From: an uncultured SAR116 cluster alpha proteobacterium
GTDB taxonomy: Bacteria > Pseudomonadota > Alphaproteobacteria > Puniceispirillales > Puniceispirillaceae
DNA length: 64,000 nt
Direction of reading: 5' to 3'
Assembly (NCBI GenBank): GCA_902520885.1
Contig: CABYPW010000001.1
Coordinates: 124,001 to 188,000 of the forward strand
The notes beneath the pieces are model-generated. The model did not search any database. It was not told the DNA's origin and was given only the letters and a program-made list of their open reading frames with translations. This document shows, piece by piece, positions 27,804-37,373 of the stretch. The position numbers and the translations under genes are program-made. How positions within the stretch are numbered: position 1 is the stretch's first letter; each line of letters opens with the position of its first letter.

Positions 27804-29282
27804 ATGATTATGAATTTTTTCGAGGTTGAGACTGGCCTAACAAATGATGACATTGAAAATAGAGTGCTTTATCTAGTACATTCCTCTGAATTTAAGAACT
27901 GGGTTGAAACTCAATCGTCATTTTGGAAATCTTGGATAAACGAAAATGAGTTCAAAGCAGAAACAGGCAATTTTTTGCTACTTCCAAACAAAACTGGTAA
28001 TGTTGAAGCTGCCTTATTGATAATTTCAGAACAAAATTCCTCCAATCTAAACAACGGTGATAAGTTTTTAGATGTAAATGATTGGGCAAACATTTGGCAG
28101 ATAGCTAATGTAGCCAAGAAATGCCCTAGCGGTGTCTGGAAAATTGAGAGTTACAATAAAATTTTACAAAAAGACCAGTTTTACTTGGGATGGGGCTTAG
28201 CACAATATAAATATGACTTTCCAGAGAGCAAATATAATGAGCAGCCAAAACAAAATAAAAGTAATAGAAAAGAAAAACACAAATTAGCAAAATTATACGC
28301 ACCTCGGTCAGAAAATATCACTGCCTTAATTAGGGGAATATCTCTATGCAGAGACCTTATCAATTTGCCAGCAAATTTTTTAAATACAACTCAATTAGCT
28401 GATATTAGTTCTCGGCTTGCAGATAAATTTTCAGCTCAATATGATTTATATTCCGGTGAAGAATTGAAAAAATATGCCCCTGCAATCGATATTGTTGGTA
28501 ATGCTGCAGAGACACCACCTTGCCTAATTGATTTTAACTGGGGAACAAACGGTCCAAAAATTACCATAATTGGAAAGGGCATTACTTTTGATACTGGAGG
28601 CCTTGACCTAAAACCATCAAAGGCTATGGAGATTATGAAAAAGGATATGGGCGGTGCTGCTCATGCATTAGGATTAGCTTCTGCTATCATGGAAACAAAC
28701 CTTCGCGTAAAACTTCGGGTCTTAATTCCCGCAGCAGAAAACTCAGTGTCGGAAAAATCCATGAGACCACTTGATATAATTGAAACCGCTGCTGGTATCC
28801 CTGTAGAGATAGGAAATACTGATGCGGAAGGACGGCTAGTATTGGCAGATGCACTTTTCCATGCCAAGCAAGAAAACCCAGATTTTATAATTGATTTCTC
28901 AACTCTAACTGGGGCAGCAAGAGTAGCCCTTGGAACAGAGTGCCCGGCACTTTTTTGCAATAAGACCGAAACTGCGAACAAACTTGTTTCAATTAGTGAG
29001 AAAATAGATGACCCTCTCTGGCGGCTCCCACTATTTGCTCCTTATGAAAGATTTTTAAAGACTGAAACATCTGCACTTTCAAGTACAGGACAATCAGGTT
29101 ATGGCGGAGCTATAACAGCTGCATTGTTTTTGCAGAAATTCATTGGAAAAGAAATAAATTGGGCACATATTGATTTAATGGCTTGGAATCTAAATAGTAG
29201 GCCGGGTAGACCAAAAGGCGGAGAAGCAATGGGGCTCCGAACTGTTTATCAGTACATTGCAGAACTAGCTAAAAACTATTAG
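27804..29282 (+). CDS. Leucyl aminopeptidase (M17 family)
   Basis: A cytosolic dimetal exopeptidase. The active-site lysine K258 and metal ligand D263 lie in GKGITFDTGG, with K270 and D281 following and the signature NTDAEGRL at 338-345. The 492 residues include an N-terminal regulatory domain that is divergent. Two ATGs (27804 and 27810) are possible starts. It stands alone and diverges from the ArnT-like gene across a 181-nt gap with no further feature seen. Confidence 0.94.
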   Translation: MIMNFFEVETGLTNDDIENRVLYLVHSSEFKNWVETQSSFWKSWINENEFKAETGNFLLLPNKTGNVEAALLIISEQNSSNLNNGDKFLDVNDWANIWQIANVAKKCPSGVWKIESYNKILQKDQFYLGWGLAQYKYDFPESKYNEQPKQNKSNRKEKHKLAKLYAPRSENITALIRGISLCRDLINLPANFLNTTQLADISSRLADKFSAQYDLYSGEELKKYAPAIDIVGNAAETPPCLIDFNWGTNGPKITIIGKGITFDTGGLDLKPSKAMEIMKKDMGGAAHALGLASAIMETNLRVKLRVLIPAAENSVSEKSMRPLDIIETAAGIPVEIGNTDAEGRLVLADALFHAKQENPDFIIDFSTLTGAARVALGTECPALFCNKTETANKLVSISEKIDDPLWRLPLFAPYERFLKTETSALSSTGQSGYGGAITAALFLQKFIGKEINWAHIDLMAWNLNSRPGRPKGGEAMGLRTVYQYIAELAKNY

Positions 29283-29371
29283 CATCAGAAAATATAATAT
29301 CTTAATTACTTTACAATTATGTTTTTTTGTTAAGAATTATATTTTTAGAAAAAATCGGAGTATTCTCAAAA

Positions 29372-30523
29372 ATGAGTGAAATAGGCAAAAAAGAAATAGG
29401 GCTTGCAATAGTTGGATGCGGCGCGATTGGCAGAATAAGAGCCATTATGGCCCGTGATTATCCTGGTATCGGTTGGCTTGGTTTGTGTGACATAGATACA
29501 GGACTTGGGAAAGCATTACAGAAAGACGCAAAGGCCGACTTTTTTACCGATGATTATAATAAACTTCTCTCTAGAAGTGAAGTAGATGCAGTTATTATCG
29601 CCACCGATGAAAACCATCATTTTGGCCCAACGATGGCTGCTGTAGCAGCTAAAGCTAGCTTGTTTATCGAAAAGCCCCTTGCAACAGATATTCAAGAATC
29701 AGCAAAAATTTTATCTGCCATTGAAGAAGCTGGCTTAAATGCTGTGATGGGCTATACACAGAGATTCAGAAGACGCTTTTTAACTGTAAAACAGCGACTT
29801 CAAGAAGGTAGAATTGGAGACGTTACGTCAGTTGTGACGCGTGCTTTTATGAATTCCATGGTACCAATTGCTACGGTCAGACGAACAAATGAAAGACAAA
29901 ATTTAACCCCAATGGTTGTTTCTGGAACCCATAGCTTGGATATGTCTCTGTGGCTATTAGAAGGCAAAAAACCAGCCGAAATTTATGCAAAGTCTGTTGA
30001 TAAGCTTCTTTCACAATATGGCACTAAGGATGCTACTTTCGGTCTGTTCACTATGGATGATGGCACAATTTTTAGCATGAATATTAGCTGGGCTCTGCCA
30101 CAAGTATGGCCTGGTTCTGTATATGGATTAGAGATTGGTATTGTCGGTACGGAGGGAGTAATAGATATTGAAGATACTCATCGTGATTTGGTCCTAGCAA
30201 GTACAAAATCACAAGGTGGTGGATATGTTCCTCATGGTTTTGAACCGCCTCAACGACATGTTGACTTTTTAACCTCTTATCCACCTGGTGATATTTATGA
30301 TGACCAGCTTTGGGGGCCAATGCGCGAAGAGACTAATTCTTGGTATCAAAGTCTGATAACAGGGCAATCAACACCTCACGCCACAGCGAGGGATGGTCAC
30401 AGAAATTTGGTTTTAACAATGGCAATGGATGCCTCTTCTTGGACTGGTAAAGCTATTGATTTGAACGATGATTTAGAGAATCACATATTAGAAATCCAAT
30501 CTTCTATGAAAAATAAGGTATAA
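29372..30523 (+). CDS. Gfo/Idh/MocA family oxidoreductase
   Basis: An NAD(P)-dependent dehydrogenase with the N-terminal nucleotide loop VGCGAIGRIRA and the catalytic-region EKPLA motif. I choose the ATG at 29372 over a TTG at 29327, as GGAG lies about 11 nt upstream and the shorter protein starts just before the Rossmann fold. Members oxidise sugars, inositols or related polyols; the substrate cannot be read. It is followed within 5 nt by an alcohol dehydrogenase, so the three genes to 32481 form an operon. Confidence 0.9.
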   Translation: MSEIGKKEIGLAIVGCGAIGRIRAIMARDYPGIGWLGLCDIDTGLGKALQKDAKADFFTDDYNKLLSRSEVDAVIIATDENHHFGPTMAAVAAKASLFIEKPLATDIQESAKILSAIEEAGLNAVMGYTQRFRRRFLTVKQRLQEGRIGDVTSVVTRAFMNSMVPIATVRRTNERQNLTPMVVSGTHSLDMSLWLLEGKKPAEIYAKSVDKLLSQYGTKDATFGLFTMDDGTIFSMNISWALPQVWPGSVYGLEIGIVGTEGVIDIEDTHRDLVLASTKSQGGGYVPHGFEPPQRHVDFLTSYPPGDIYDDQLWGPMREETNSWYQSLITGQSTPHATARDGHRNLVLTMAMDASSWTGKAIDLNDDLENHILEIQSSMKNKV

Positions 30524-30528
30524 AGATT

Positions 30529-31572
30529 ATGAAGGCACTAGTATCACATGGGCCTAATCAGCCTTTTTCACTTGAAACAGTTGATGACCCAAAACCTGAA
30601 AAAGGTGAAGCTGTTGCAAAAATACTCGCATGTGGCGCGGGACTGACTGTTCAACATGTCAAAGCTGGTCGCACTCCCATACCATTTCCCAGAATTATGG
30701 GACACGAGATTGCAGGTGAGATCGTAGAATTAAATGGTGATTGTGGTGGCCTCTCGATAGGAATGCCCGTGACAGCCTATTTCTATTTAACTTGTGGTCA
30801 TTGCAAATGGTGCCTAATAAACCGTCAAACCCTATGTGAAAATTTTGGAGGATATGTTGGTAGGGCTTGTGATGGAGGATATGCTGAATACATAAAGTTA
30901 CCTGCTAAAAATTTTGTTTCAATACCAGAAACACTAGATATCTATAAAAATCCTGCGGAAATTGGAGTGATTTGCGATGCGATTGCAACTCCCTATAAAG
31001 TTCTCAGGAGGGGCCGGATAGCGCCCCTTGAGCGTGTTGCGGTATTTGGAGCCGGAGGGGGACTGGGAATTCAAATGCTTAAAATGGTTAGATGGGCAAA
31101 TTGTCACGTAACAGCTGTTGAAGTTGACACTAATAAATTTCAAGCGTGTCTTGAGCACGGAGCTGATATCTGTGTTGATGCAAATACTAATGATGCACAT
31201 GAAGCTCTAATGGATGCATCTGGTGGAGGCTTTGATGTGGTTATCGATTTTGTTTCATCTACAAAAAGTCTGGAAATGGGTGTTGCTAGTCTCGGTAGAG
31301 GTGGAAGGCTAATTACTCTAGGTGGCGGCGGCGGCGCTGATTCCGAATTTAAACTAAATGGTATGTCTTTATTATCTAAGGAAATAGAGGTAATGGGCAG
31401 CAGATACTGCTCTTATCAAGAAGTTCTTGAGAGCTTGCAATTAGTTGGTGAACAGATGCATAAAGGTTTAATGCCACTTGTCACTCGCACGTCGGGTTTT
31501 GAAGGGTTAGAAGATATTCACAACGACGTTGAGCATAGTCGGATTACTGGGAGAGCGGCACTTGTTTTGTAG
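30529..31572 (+). CDS. Zinc-dependent medium-chain alcohol dehydrogenase
   Basis: A 347-residue MDR enzyme. Catalytic zinc ligands C35 and H59 (with E60) and the four structural-zinc cysteines C89, C92, C95 and C103 are all present. The nucleotide-binding GAGGGLG follows near residue 175. It is likely to oxidise a polyol or secondary alcohol together with the preceding Gfo/Idh/MocA enzyme. The substrate is unknown. Confidence 0.92.
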   Translation: MKALVSHGPNQPFSLETVDDPKPEKGEAVAKILACGAGLTVQHVKAGRTPIPFPRIMGHEIAGEIVELNGDCGGLSIGMPVTAYFYLTCGHCKWCLINRQTLCENFGGYVGRACDGGYAEYIKLPAKNFVSIPETLDIYKNPAEIGVICDAIATPYKVLRRGRIAPLERVAVFGAGGGLGIQMLKMVRWANCHVTAVEVDTNKFQACLEHGADICVDANTNDAHEALMDASGGGFDVVIDFVSSTKSLEMGVASLGRGGRLITLGGGGGADSEFKLNGMSLLSKEIEVMGSRYCSYQEVLESLQLVGEQMHKGLMPLVTRTSGFEGLEDIHNDVEHSRITGRAALVL

Positions 31573-31587
31573 GTGCAAAGTTCTAAA

Positions 31588-32481
31588 ATGACAAAATCCA
31601 TTGCTATAATAGGACTTGGAGTGCTTGGTTCTGCGATAGCTAAGTTCTTGCTTGAAAACCGGTTTCAGGTATATGGGTTTGATATATCAAAAAAAGCTCT
31701 AGCAAAATTCAATAATAACGAAAAGTTCTATTCATGTGGCAGCATAGATGAGATATTCCACAAGGAGTCAAATATTCTATTATGCCTTCCATCTGCCGGC
31801 AGTCTTCATGAAGTTATGCAGGCAATACCAAACGGGGAAGAAACAAAAAAAAACAGACAACTATTAATTGAACTTTCAACTTTACCCGTTGACTCAAAAG
31901 AAAAAGCCAGAGAAATGGCGTGTGAAAAAAATGTTCGAATTGTAGACTCCCCTTTGTCCGGTAACAGAGTAGTAGCATTACAAGGTAAATTATCAGCTTA
32001 TCTTTCTGGAGATACAGAGGACGTCCAAAGAGCCAAACCTTTTTTAGAAGCTTTTTGTAACAAGGTTACAGAAGTAGGTGATTATGGAAACGGCAGTAAA
32101 ATGAAGCTAATAGGGAATATACTAAATCTTGTTCATAACAGCGTAACTGCCGAAGTTATGGTGCTTGGTATGAAAGTAGGGTTAGAACCGGAATTAATAC
32201 ACAAAGCGATTAGTGGCACATTTTCTAGCTCAGCTGTATTTGAAGGACGTGGAAAGTTAATGGTTGATAATGAATATGCTGTTGAAGGTATGAATTTTTC
32301 TACCCCAATAAAAGATAGTGAATTCATTACCAAACTGGCTAAAGATAATTTTGTGCCATTGCCTATATATCAGGTCGCATTGCAATATTATTTATCTGCA
32401 ATGGCACAGGGGTATCAGGATTTGGACGCAGCTGCTGTCTGTGCTGTACTAGAAAAGAATGCAAATCTTAACCGTAAATAG
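31588..32481 (+). CDS. Beta-hydroxyacid dehydrogenase (HIBADH-like)
   Basis: A 3-hydroxyisobutyrate dehydrogenase-family enzyme. The nucleotide loop IIGLGVLG opens the protein and the catalytic lysine is in GNGSKMKLIGN. The ATG at 31588 is preferred to a GTG at 31573, which directly follows the previous stop. Family members oxidise small 3-hydroxy acids or tartronate semialdehyde. It converges on a second family member on the other strand, 3 nt away. Confidence 0.88.
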   Translation: MTKSIAIIGLGVLGSAIAKFLLENRFQVYGFDISKKALAKFNNNEKFYSCGSIDEIFHKESNILLCLPSAGSLHEVMQAIPNGEETKKNRQLLIELSTLPVDSKEKAREMACEKNVRIVDSPLSGNRVVALQGKLSAYLSGDTEDVQRAKPFLEAFCNKVTEVGDYGNGSKMKLIGNILNLVHNSVTAEVMVLGMKVGLEPELIHKAISGTFSSSAVFEGRGKLMVDNEYAVEGMNFSTPIKDSEFITKLAKDNFVPLPIYQVALQYYLSAMAQGYQDLDAAAVCAVLEKNANLNRK

Positions 32482-32484
32482 TTG

Positions 32485-33351
32485 CTACCCATCTGACAAT
32501 TCTTTTAACTGCGGATAAATAAGCATAAAATCATCGTTTTCGTATAACGGGTCAAGCTTGTTTAGTAGTCTTAAACTATGACTGAGATAAGTCTCTTCAC
32601 CATTTGTTTGCAATAAATCATTTAGTAAGTTTAAATCTTTTTTTAAATTGGAGGGTGTTGATTTTCCATCAAAGGTCCCAGACAAAATATGGTCAGGAAA
32701 ACGCCTCTCTGATATATAACTCCGGGCGTTTGAACAATTAAACACTTCAATCATTTGTTCCAAGTTAAGACCATTCTGTTCTCCCTTAATACAAATTTCA
32801 CTTAACAGCAAAAAGTTTCCATGACAAACAGCGTTATGAAACAGTTTCATAAGTTGGCCTTTACCTGCATCTCCAATATGAAAAATGCGCTCTGAAAAAG
32901 AAGATAAAATCTGCATGTTCATCTGTAACACTTTTTTATCTCCGCCAACCATTAAGGTCAATTTTCCTGCTGCAGCCCCTTTAGCGCCACCAGACATAGC
33001 AGCATCGAGTTGAGATACATTCCTAGTCTCAAAAAGAATTTTTGCTCTTTTAGCCGTAACCCTAGGATCTGAGCTAGTTAGGTCGATAATGGTCGAACCA
33101 ATTTTAGGGTTATATCTTTTTAACAATTCGTCTATTTCTTTTGACGAGGGAACGCAAAATAATACAACATCGCATTTTGTTATAATTTCTTCTGGTGATG
33201 TCTTGTTTAAATTAGAGGTCTGACTATTCAGATTTAGCTGTTTTTTATTTACATCATATATGGATAATGGAATATTAGAAGTAGATATGGAATAAGCAAT
33301 GCCACTACCCATTGCTCCTAAGCCTATTAATCCTATATCTAGTGTAGACAT
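32485..33351 (-). CDS. Beta-hydroxyacid dehydrogenase (HIBADH-like), second copy
   Basis: A 288-residue member of the same family as its convergent neighbour. IGLIGLGAMGSG opens the Rossmann fold, GGAKGAAAGKLTLMVGG is the family's substrate-side motif, and the catalytic lysine is in GKGQLMKLFHN. The two copies differ a lot, so they are not a recent duplication. It is the last gene of the long minus-strand run with the oligopeptide transporter, 53 nt after dppC. Confidence 0.88.
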   Translation of the reverse strand: MSTLDIGLIGLGAMGSGIAYSISTSNIPLSIYDVNKKQLNLNSQTSNLNKTSPEEIITKCDVVLFCVPSSKEIDELLKRYNPKIGSTIIDLTSSDPRVTAKRAKILFETRNVSQLDAAMSGGAKGAAAGKLTLMVGGDKKVLQMNMQILSSFSERIFHIGDAGKGQLMKLFHNAVCHGNFLLLSEICIKGEQNGLNLEQMIEVFNCSNARSYISERRFPDHILSGTFDGKSTPSNLKKDLNLLNDLLQTNGEETYLSHSLRLLNKLDPLYENDDFMLIYPQLKELSDG

Positions 33352-33404
33352 TGAATTAAGAACTTACCTGTTCCACTCCGATGAAAACATTCACTTCTAG
33401 ACTC

Positions 33405-34325
33405 CTATAACTTAAGTTTAGGGTCAAGCCAATCTCGCAAGCTATCACCAAAAAGGTTGAATGAAAAAACGGCTATACTAACTGCCAAACCTGGAAAAAT
33501 TATCATCCATGGTGCTGTTCTATAATAGTCTGTATTCACACCCGAAAGCATGAGTCCCCATGATGGCGTGGGTTCAACAACCCCTAAACCTAGATATGAT
33601 AAACTTGCCTCCAGAAGAATCGCCTGGCCTATGAACGCGGTAATTAATATCAAAAAAGGTGCAGTAACATTTGGTAAAATGTGCCTAAATATAATTCTCA
33701 TTGAGCTAAAACCATTTGTTCTTGCCGCATCTACATAAGGCAAAGTAACGACTGCAAGCGCCTGCGATCTAATTACCCTCGCCGTTTTAGGAATAAACGG
33801 AATAGCAATCGCCACAATAACATTTACATCAACTCCAAGAACAACCGATTTTGGGAAGACTGCAATTACAATAATAGCTAATACGATTATTGGGAACGAC
33901 AACATCAAATCAATAAATCGCTGAACTAGAAGGTCAACTTTTCCGCCAAAAAAAGCAGAACTCGTGCCAATTATTGCTCCAATAGAGCACCCAAAAAAAG
34001 CAGACAAAAAACCGATGGAAAGAGCAGTTCGGGCACCATAAATTAAGCGAGATAAAATATCTCTGCCAAAAGCATCAGCACCAAGTGGATGGGCTAAAGA
34101 CGGAGCTCCACCACCAAAGGCTGGTGATGCTTCAAAATCAACATCCTCTGGATTAAATGGAGCAACGTGCTGCGCAAAAATAGCTGCTAACATCATAGTA
34201 ATTATCAACACTATACCCAAAGACCCTAAAGGCTGTTGACGAATAAAATCTAGTAGAGTTCTTCTGGAAGGTTTTGCGACATCTTTTTCAATGTTGTCGT
34301 CTTTTGTAACGCCTAAATCACTCAT
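33405..34325 (-). CDS. Oligopeptide-type ABC transporter permease (DppC-like)
   Basis: A 306-residue permease with six helices and the OppC/DppC N-terminal extension. HPLGADAFGRDILSRLIYGAR (about residues 79-99) is the family signature, and the ATPase-facing EAA loop is DAARTNGFSSMRIIFRHILP near 201-220. Its start overlaps the DppB stop (ATGA). The transported compound may be a peptide, a nickel chelate or a modified sugar or acid. Confidence 0.93.
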   Translation of the reverse strand: MSDLGVTKDDNIEKDVAKPSRRTLLDFIRQQPLGSLGIVLIITMMLAAIFAQHVAPFNPEDVDFEASPAFGGGAPSLAHPLGADAFGRDILSRLIYGARTALSIGFLSAFFGCSIGAIIGTSSAFFGGKVDLLVQRFIDLMLSFPIIVLAIIVIAVFPKSVVLGVDVNVIVAIAIPFIPKTARVIRSQALAVVTLPYVDAARTNGFSSMRIIFRHILPNVTAPFLILITAFIGQAILLEASLSYLGLGVVEPTPSWGLMLSGVNTDYYRTAPWMIIFPGLAVSIAVFSFNLFGDSLRDWLDPKLKL

Positions 34326-35278
34326 TTTTGATACCTTATCCTAGGATCTAATGCTGCATAGAGAAGATCAATTATCAAGTTAACAAGAACAAAACCTGTT
34401 GCAACCGTTAAAACAAGCCCTTGCAATAAATTCAAATCGTTTCGAACAACAGAATCTACAAATAACTTTCCTATACCGTTTAAGTTGAAGACTGATTCAG
34501 TAACAACCAAGCCTCCAAGAAGAAAAGCGAACTCCAGTCCAATTACAGTTACCGTTGGCAATAACGCGTTTCTCATACCATGTTTTACGATAACTATTCT
34601 TTCAAAAACACCTTTAGCTCTAGCTGTACGAATATAATCTTCTGATAAAACCTCTAATATTGACGATCGCAGCATCCTTGCTACGACTGACGAATATCTG
34701 TAACCCACCGAAAGCGCAGGCCAAATCATCTGATAGAGATTTGTTTTTGGATCATCAAAAATACTTATTGTACCTAATGGCGGCAGATTGCCGAATGTGG
34801 CTAATATCAGCATGATCAATAACATACCAAACCAAAAAGACGGCACAGCAATCCCTCCAATTGTTATGATTCTTATTACATAATCTAGTATGGAACCTCT
34901 GTACAGCGCAGAAATAGTACCTAAAGGGAAAGCAATTAACACGGCTAAGATAGTTGATAATATTGCTAATTCGAAAGATAATCCTATTCTGCTCATTATC
35001 TCTTCAGACACATTATTTTCTGTCCATAAAGAGATACCCAAGTCACCTCTTGGGAGCCCAATCATATATTTATAAAATTGCACCATAATTGGGTCATCTA
35101 ATCCAAGGCGCTCTTTTTCCTTTTGTATCTCTTCGGCTGAAATAATTCCTCCTTCGGCAGCCAGCTTAATTTCAACTATATCACCAGGGACAACTCTCAA
35201 TACAAAGAAAACGAGAACAGCAACTGCAAGGAGGGTAGGTATTACAAGAAGTATTCTTCTTATTGTATAAGCCAGCAT
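34322..35278 (-). CDS. Oligopeptide-type ABC transporter permease (DppB-like)
   Basis: A 318-residue permease with six helices, starting with MLAYTIRRILLVIPTLL as the family does. The EAA loop YIRTARAKGVFERIVIVKHG lies near 214-233 and the family end PRIRYQK is kept. Its start overlaps the ATPase stop by one base, so the two are coupled. Confidence 0.93.
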   Translation of the reverse strand: MLAYTIRRILLVIPTLLAVAVLVFFVLRVVPGDIVEIKLAAEGGIISAEEIQKEKERLGLDDPIMVQFYKYMIGLPRGDLGISLWTENNVSEEIMSRIGLSFELAILSTILAVLIAFPLGTISALYRGSILDYVIRIITIGGIAVPSFWFGMLLIMLILATFGNLPPLGTISIFDDPKTNLYQMIWPALSVGYRYSSVVARMLRSSILEVLSEDYIRTARAKGVFERIVIVKHGMRNALLPTVTVIGLEFAFLLGGLVVTESVFNLNGIGKLFVDSVVRNDLNLLQGLVLTVATGFVLVNLIIDLLYAALDPRIRYQK

Positions 35279-37305
35279 TACTTTCCTCCCTCTATATTTA
35301 TACAGGCTGCCAGATGATTATTATCAAAATCAACCAGCTCAGGACTGACCTTTCTGCAATCTTCAGTTACAAAATTACACCTTGATGAAAAAACACAACC
35401 TTTTGGTGGGTTTAATGGAGAAGGTAACTCCCCCTTTAAAATAATTTTTTCTCTCCCACGCTCTTTTTTCGGATCGGGAATTGGTGCTGCATCTAGTAAC
35501 GCTTTAGTATAGGGATGTTTTGGCTCTCCATAGATAGTGTCACTATCACCAATTTCCATAACCTTACCTAAATACATAACAATAACCTTATGAGAAATAT
35601 GTTTAACAACAGCTAAATCATGAGCAATGAAAAGGTAAGCGATTCCAAGCTCTCTTTGTAAATCTTCCAAAAGGTTAATTATTTGTGCTTGAACCGAAAC
35701 ATCCAATGCCGATACGGGCTCATCACATATTATAATTTTTGGCTCCATACAAAGTGCCCTTGCTATACCTACTCTCTGTCTCTGCCCTCCAGATAATTCA
35801 TGTGGATATCTATCTCTCATATAAGGATATAATCCAACTTTTGTAAGAAGTTCGCTTACTCTTTCCGCTCGAGCGACTTCGTCTGTTTCTATCTTATGGA
35901 CCTTAAGGGGTTCCTCTAGTATTTGGCCAATAGTCATCCTCGGATTTAAAGAAGAGAAAGGGTCTTGAAAAATCACCTGCATATCCTGCCGCACGAGAGC
36001 TACAGATTTTTGATTTAATTCTTTTTCATTAAATTTTAATTCTCCCCCTGTAGGCAGATTTAAATGTAATATCGCCCTTCCAACAGAAGTTTTTCCGCAC
36101 CCTGACTCTCCTACCAGTCCAACAGTTTCGCCTGGGTAAACATCGAATGATATATCATCAACAGCTTTCACTGTTCCCGAAACACTTGACAGCCAACCGC
36201 TTCTGAAAGAAACACCAAAATGTTGTTTTAACCCTCTAACCGATAGTACAGGTTTATCTTTTTTTACCTTAATTGGTTTGAATTTATCTTTGTCAGAAAC
36301 ATAAATTGATGCTCCCTTTTTATTCGCGTCGTCTGAATAGAAGCATGCTGTAAAATGATTTTTACCTTTCGCCCGCTCTTTGAGTTCAGGTGAGCTGTCA
36401 CAAGTATCTGCCGCCATTGGGCACCTAGGCTTGAAACGACACCCACTTGGTGGTGCCATAAGGTTGGGTGGTAAGCCTTCGATGGTTGCTAATCTGCCAC
36501 CTCTCTTTTTATCCATTCTGGGTACAGAACGAAGTAATCCGATTGTATATGGATGGGATGGCTTACCAAAAATATCTGAAGCTCCTCCCTTTTCAACTAT
36601 TCTTGCAGCATACATTACATTAACTTTATCTGCGTATGCAGCAACAACACCCAAATTATGGGTAATCATTATTATTGCTACACCTAGTCTATTACAAATA
36701 TCTTTCAATAATTCCAGTATTTGTGCTTGAATAGTGACGTCTAGAGCTGTGGTTGGTTCATCAGCAATGATCAAATCAGGTTCACATGCAAGTCCAATTG
36801 CAATCATTACTCGTTGTCGCATTCCGCCAGAAAATTGATGCGGATATTGTGTTAAACGTTTTTCGGGCTCTGGTATTCCTACCATATTGAGAAGCTCAAT
36901 TGCTCTATTGTTTGCCTCTTCTTCAGACATTTCTAGATGAGTTATTAATGGTTCAGTGAGCTGATCACCTATGGTCAAAACTGGGTTTAAGCTTGTCATA
37001 GGCTCTTGAAAAATCATTGACATTCGTCGTCCACGAATTTTTCTCATTTCGTTTTCAGACAAGTTTGTAATATCTTGGCCATCAAATTTTACATAGTCTG
37101 CTTTTATCTCAGCAACTCTTTTAGGTAGTAACTTCATTATAGACAAAGCTGTAACAGATTTGCCACAACCAGACTCACCAACGATAGAGAGAAATTCCCC
37201 TCTATTAACTTGGAAGCTTACATTATCGACAGCTCTCACCGTGCCGTTTTTTAATTTGAATTCGACCTGAAGGTTACGCACGTCAAGAAGGGGGAGCTCT
37301 GACAT
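35278..37305 (-). CDS. Fused oligopeptide-type ABC transporter ATPase (DppD-DppF)
   Basis: One 675-residue protein with two complete ATPase halves. The first has Walker A GESGCGKSV (about 42-50), the second GESGCGKTSVG (about 400-410). Each has an LSGG or FSGG signature and a Walker B, and each ends with the cysteine-rich tail typical of peptide transporters (for example CRFKPRCPM and CVFSSRC). Natural fusions of the DppD and DppF subunits occur in many Alphaproteobacteria. Confidence 0.94.
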   Translation of the reverse strand: MSELPLLDVRNLQVEFKLKNGTVRAVDNVSFQVNRGEFLSIVGESGCGKSVTALSIMKLLPKRVAEIKADYVKFDGQDITNLSENEMRKIRGRRMSMIFQEPMTSLNPVLTIGDQLTEPLITHLEMSEEEANNRAIELLNMVGIPEPEKRLTQYPHQFSGGMRQRVMIAIGLACEPDLIIADEPTTALDVTIQAQILELLKDICNRLGVAIIMITHNLGVVAAYADKVNVMYAARIVEKGGASDIFGKPSHPYTIGLLRSVPRMDKKRGGRLATIEGLPPNLMAPPSGCRFKPRCPMAADTCDSSPELKERAKGKNHFTACFYSDDANKKGASIYVSDKDKFKPIKVKKDKPVLSVRGLKQHFGVSFRSGWLSSVSGTVKAVDDISFDVYPGETVGLVGESGCGKTSVGRAILHLNLPTGGELKFNEKELNQKSVALVRQDMQVIFQDPFSSLNPRMTIGQILEEPLKVHKIETDEVARAERVSELLTKVGLYPYMRDRYPHELSGGQRQRVGIARALCMEPKIIICDEPVSALDVSVQAQIINLLEDLQRELGIAYLFIAHDLAVVKHISHKVIVMYLGKVMEIGDSDTIYGEPKHPYTKALLDAAPIPDPKKERGREKIILKGELPSPLNPPKGCVFSSRCNFVTEDCRKVSPELVDFDNNHLAACINIEGGK

Positions 37306-37332
37306 TTTCTATTTCCATTTTGGTTTAAAGAA

Positions 37333-37359
37333 AATGAGCACGATTAAATCGTGCTCATT
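37333..37359 (-). terminator. Hairpin attenuator between the binding protein and ATPase genes
   Basis: A perfect 12-bp stem (AATGAGCACGAT and its complement) with a 3-base loop, 14 nt after the binding-protein stop. On the minus strand it is followed by a TTTTCTTT tail. It should lower expression of the downstream membrane and ATPase genes relative to the binding protein, as in the liv operon. Confidence 0.75.
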
Positions 37360-37373
37360 CTTACATTATTTTA

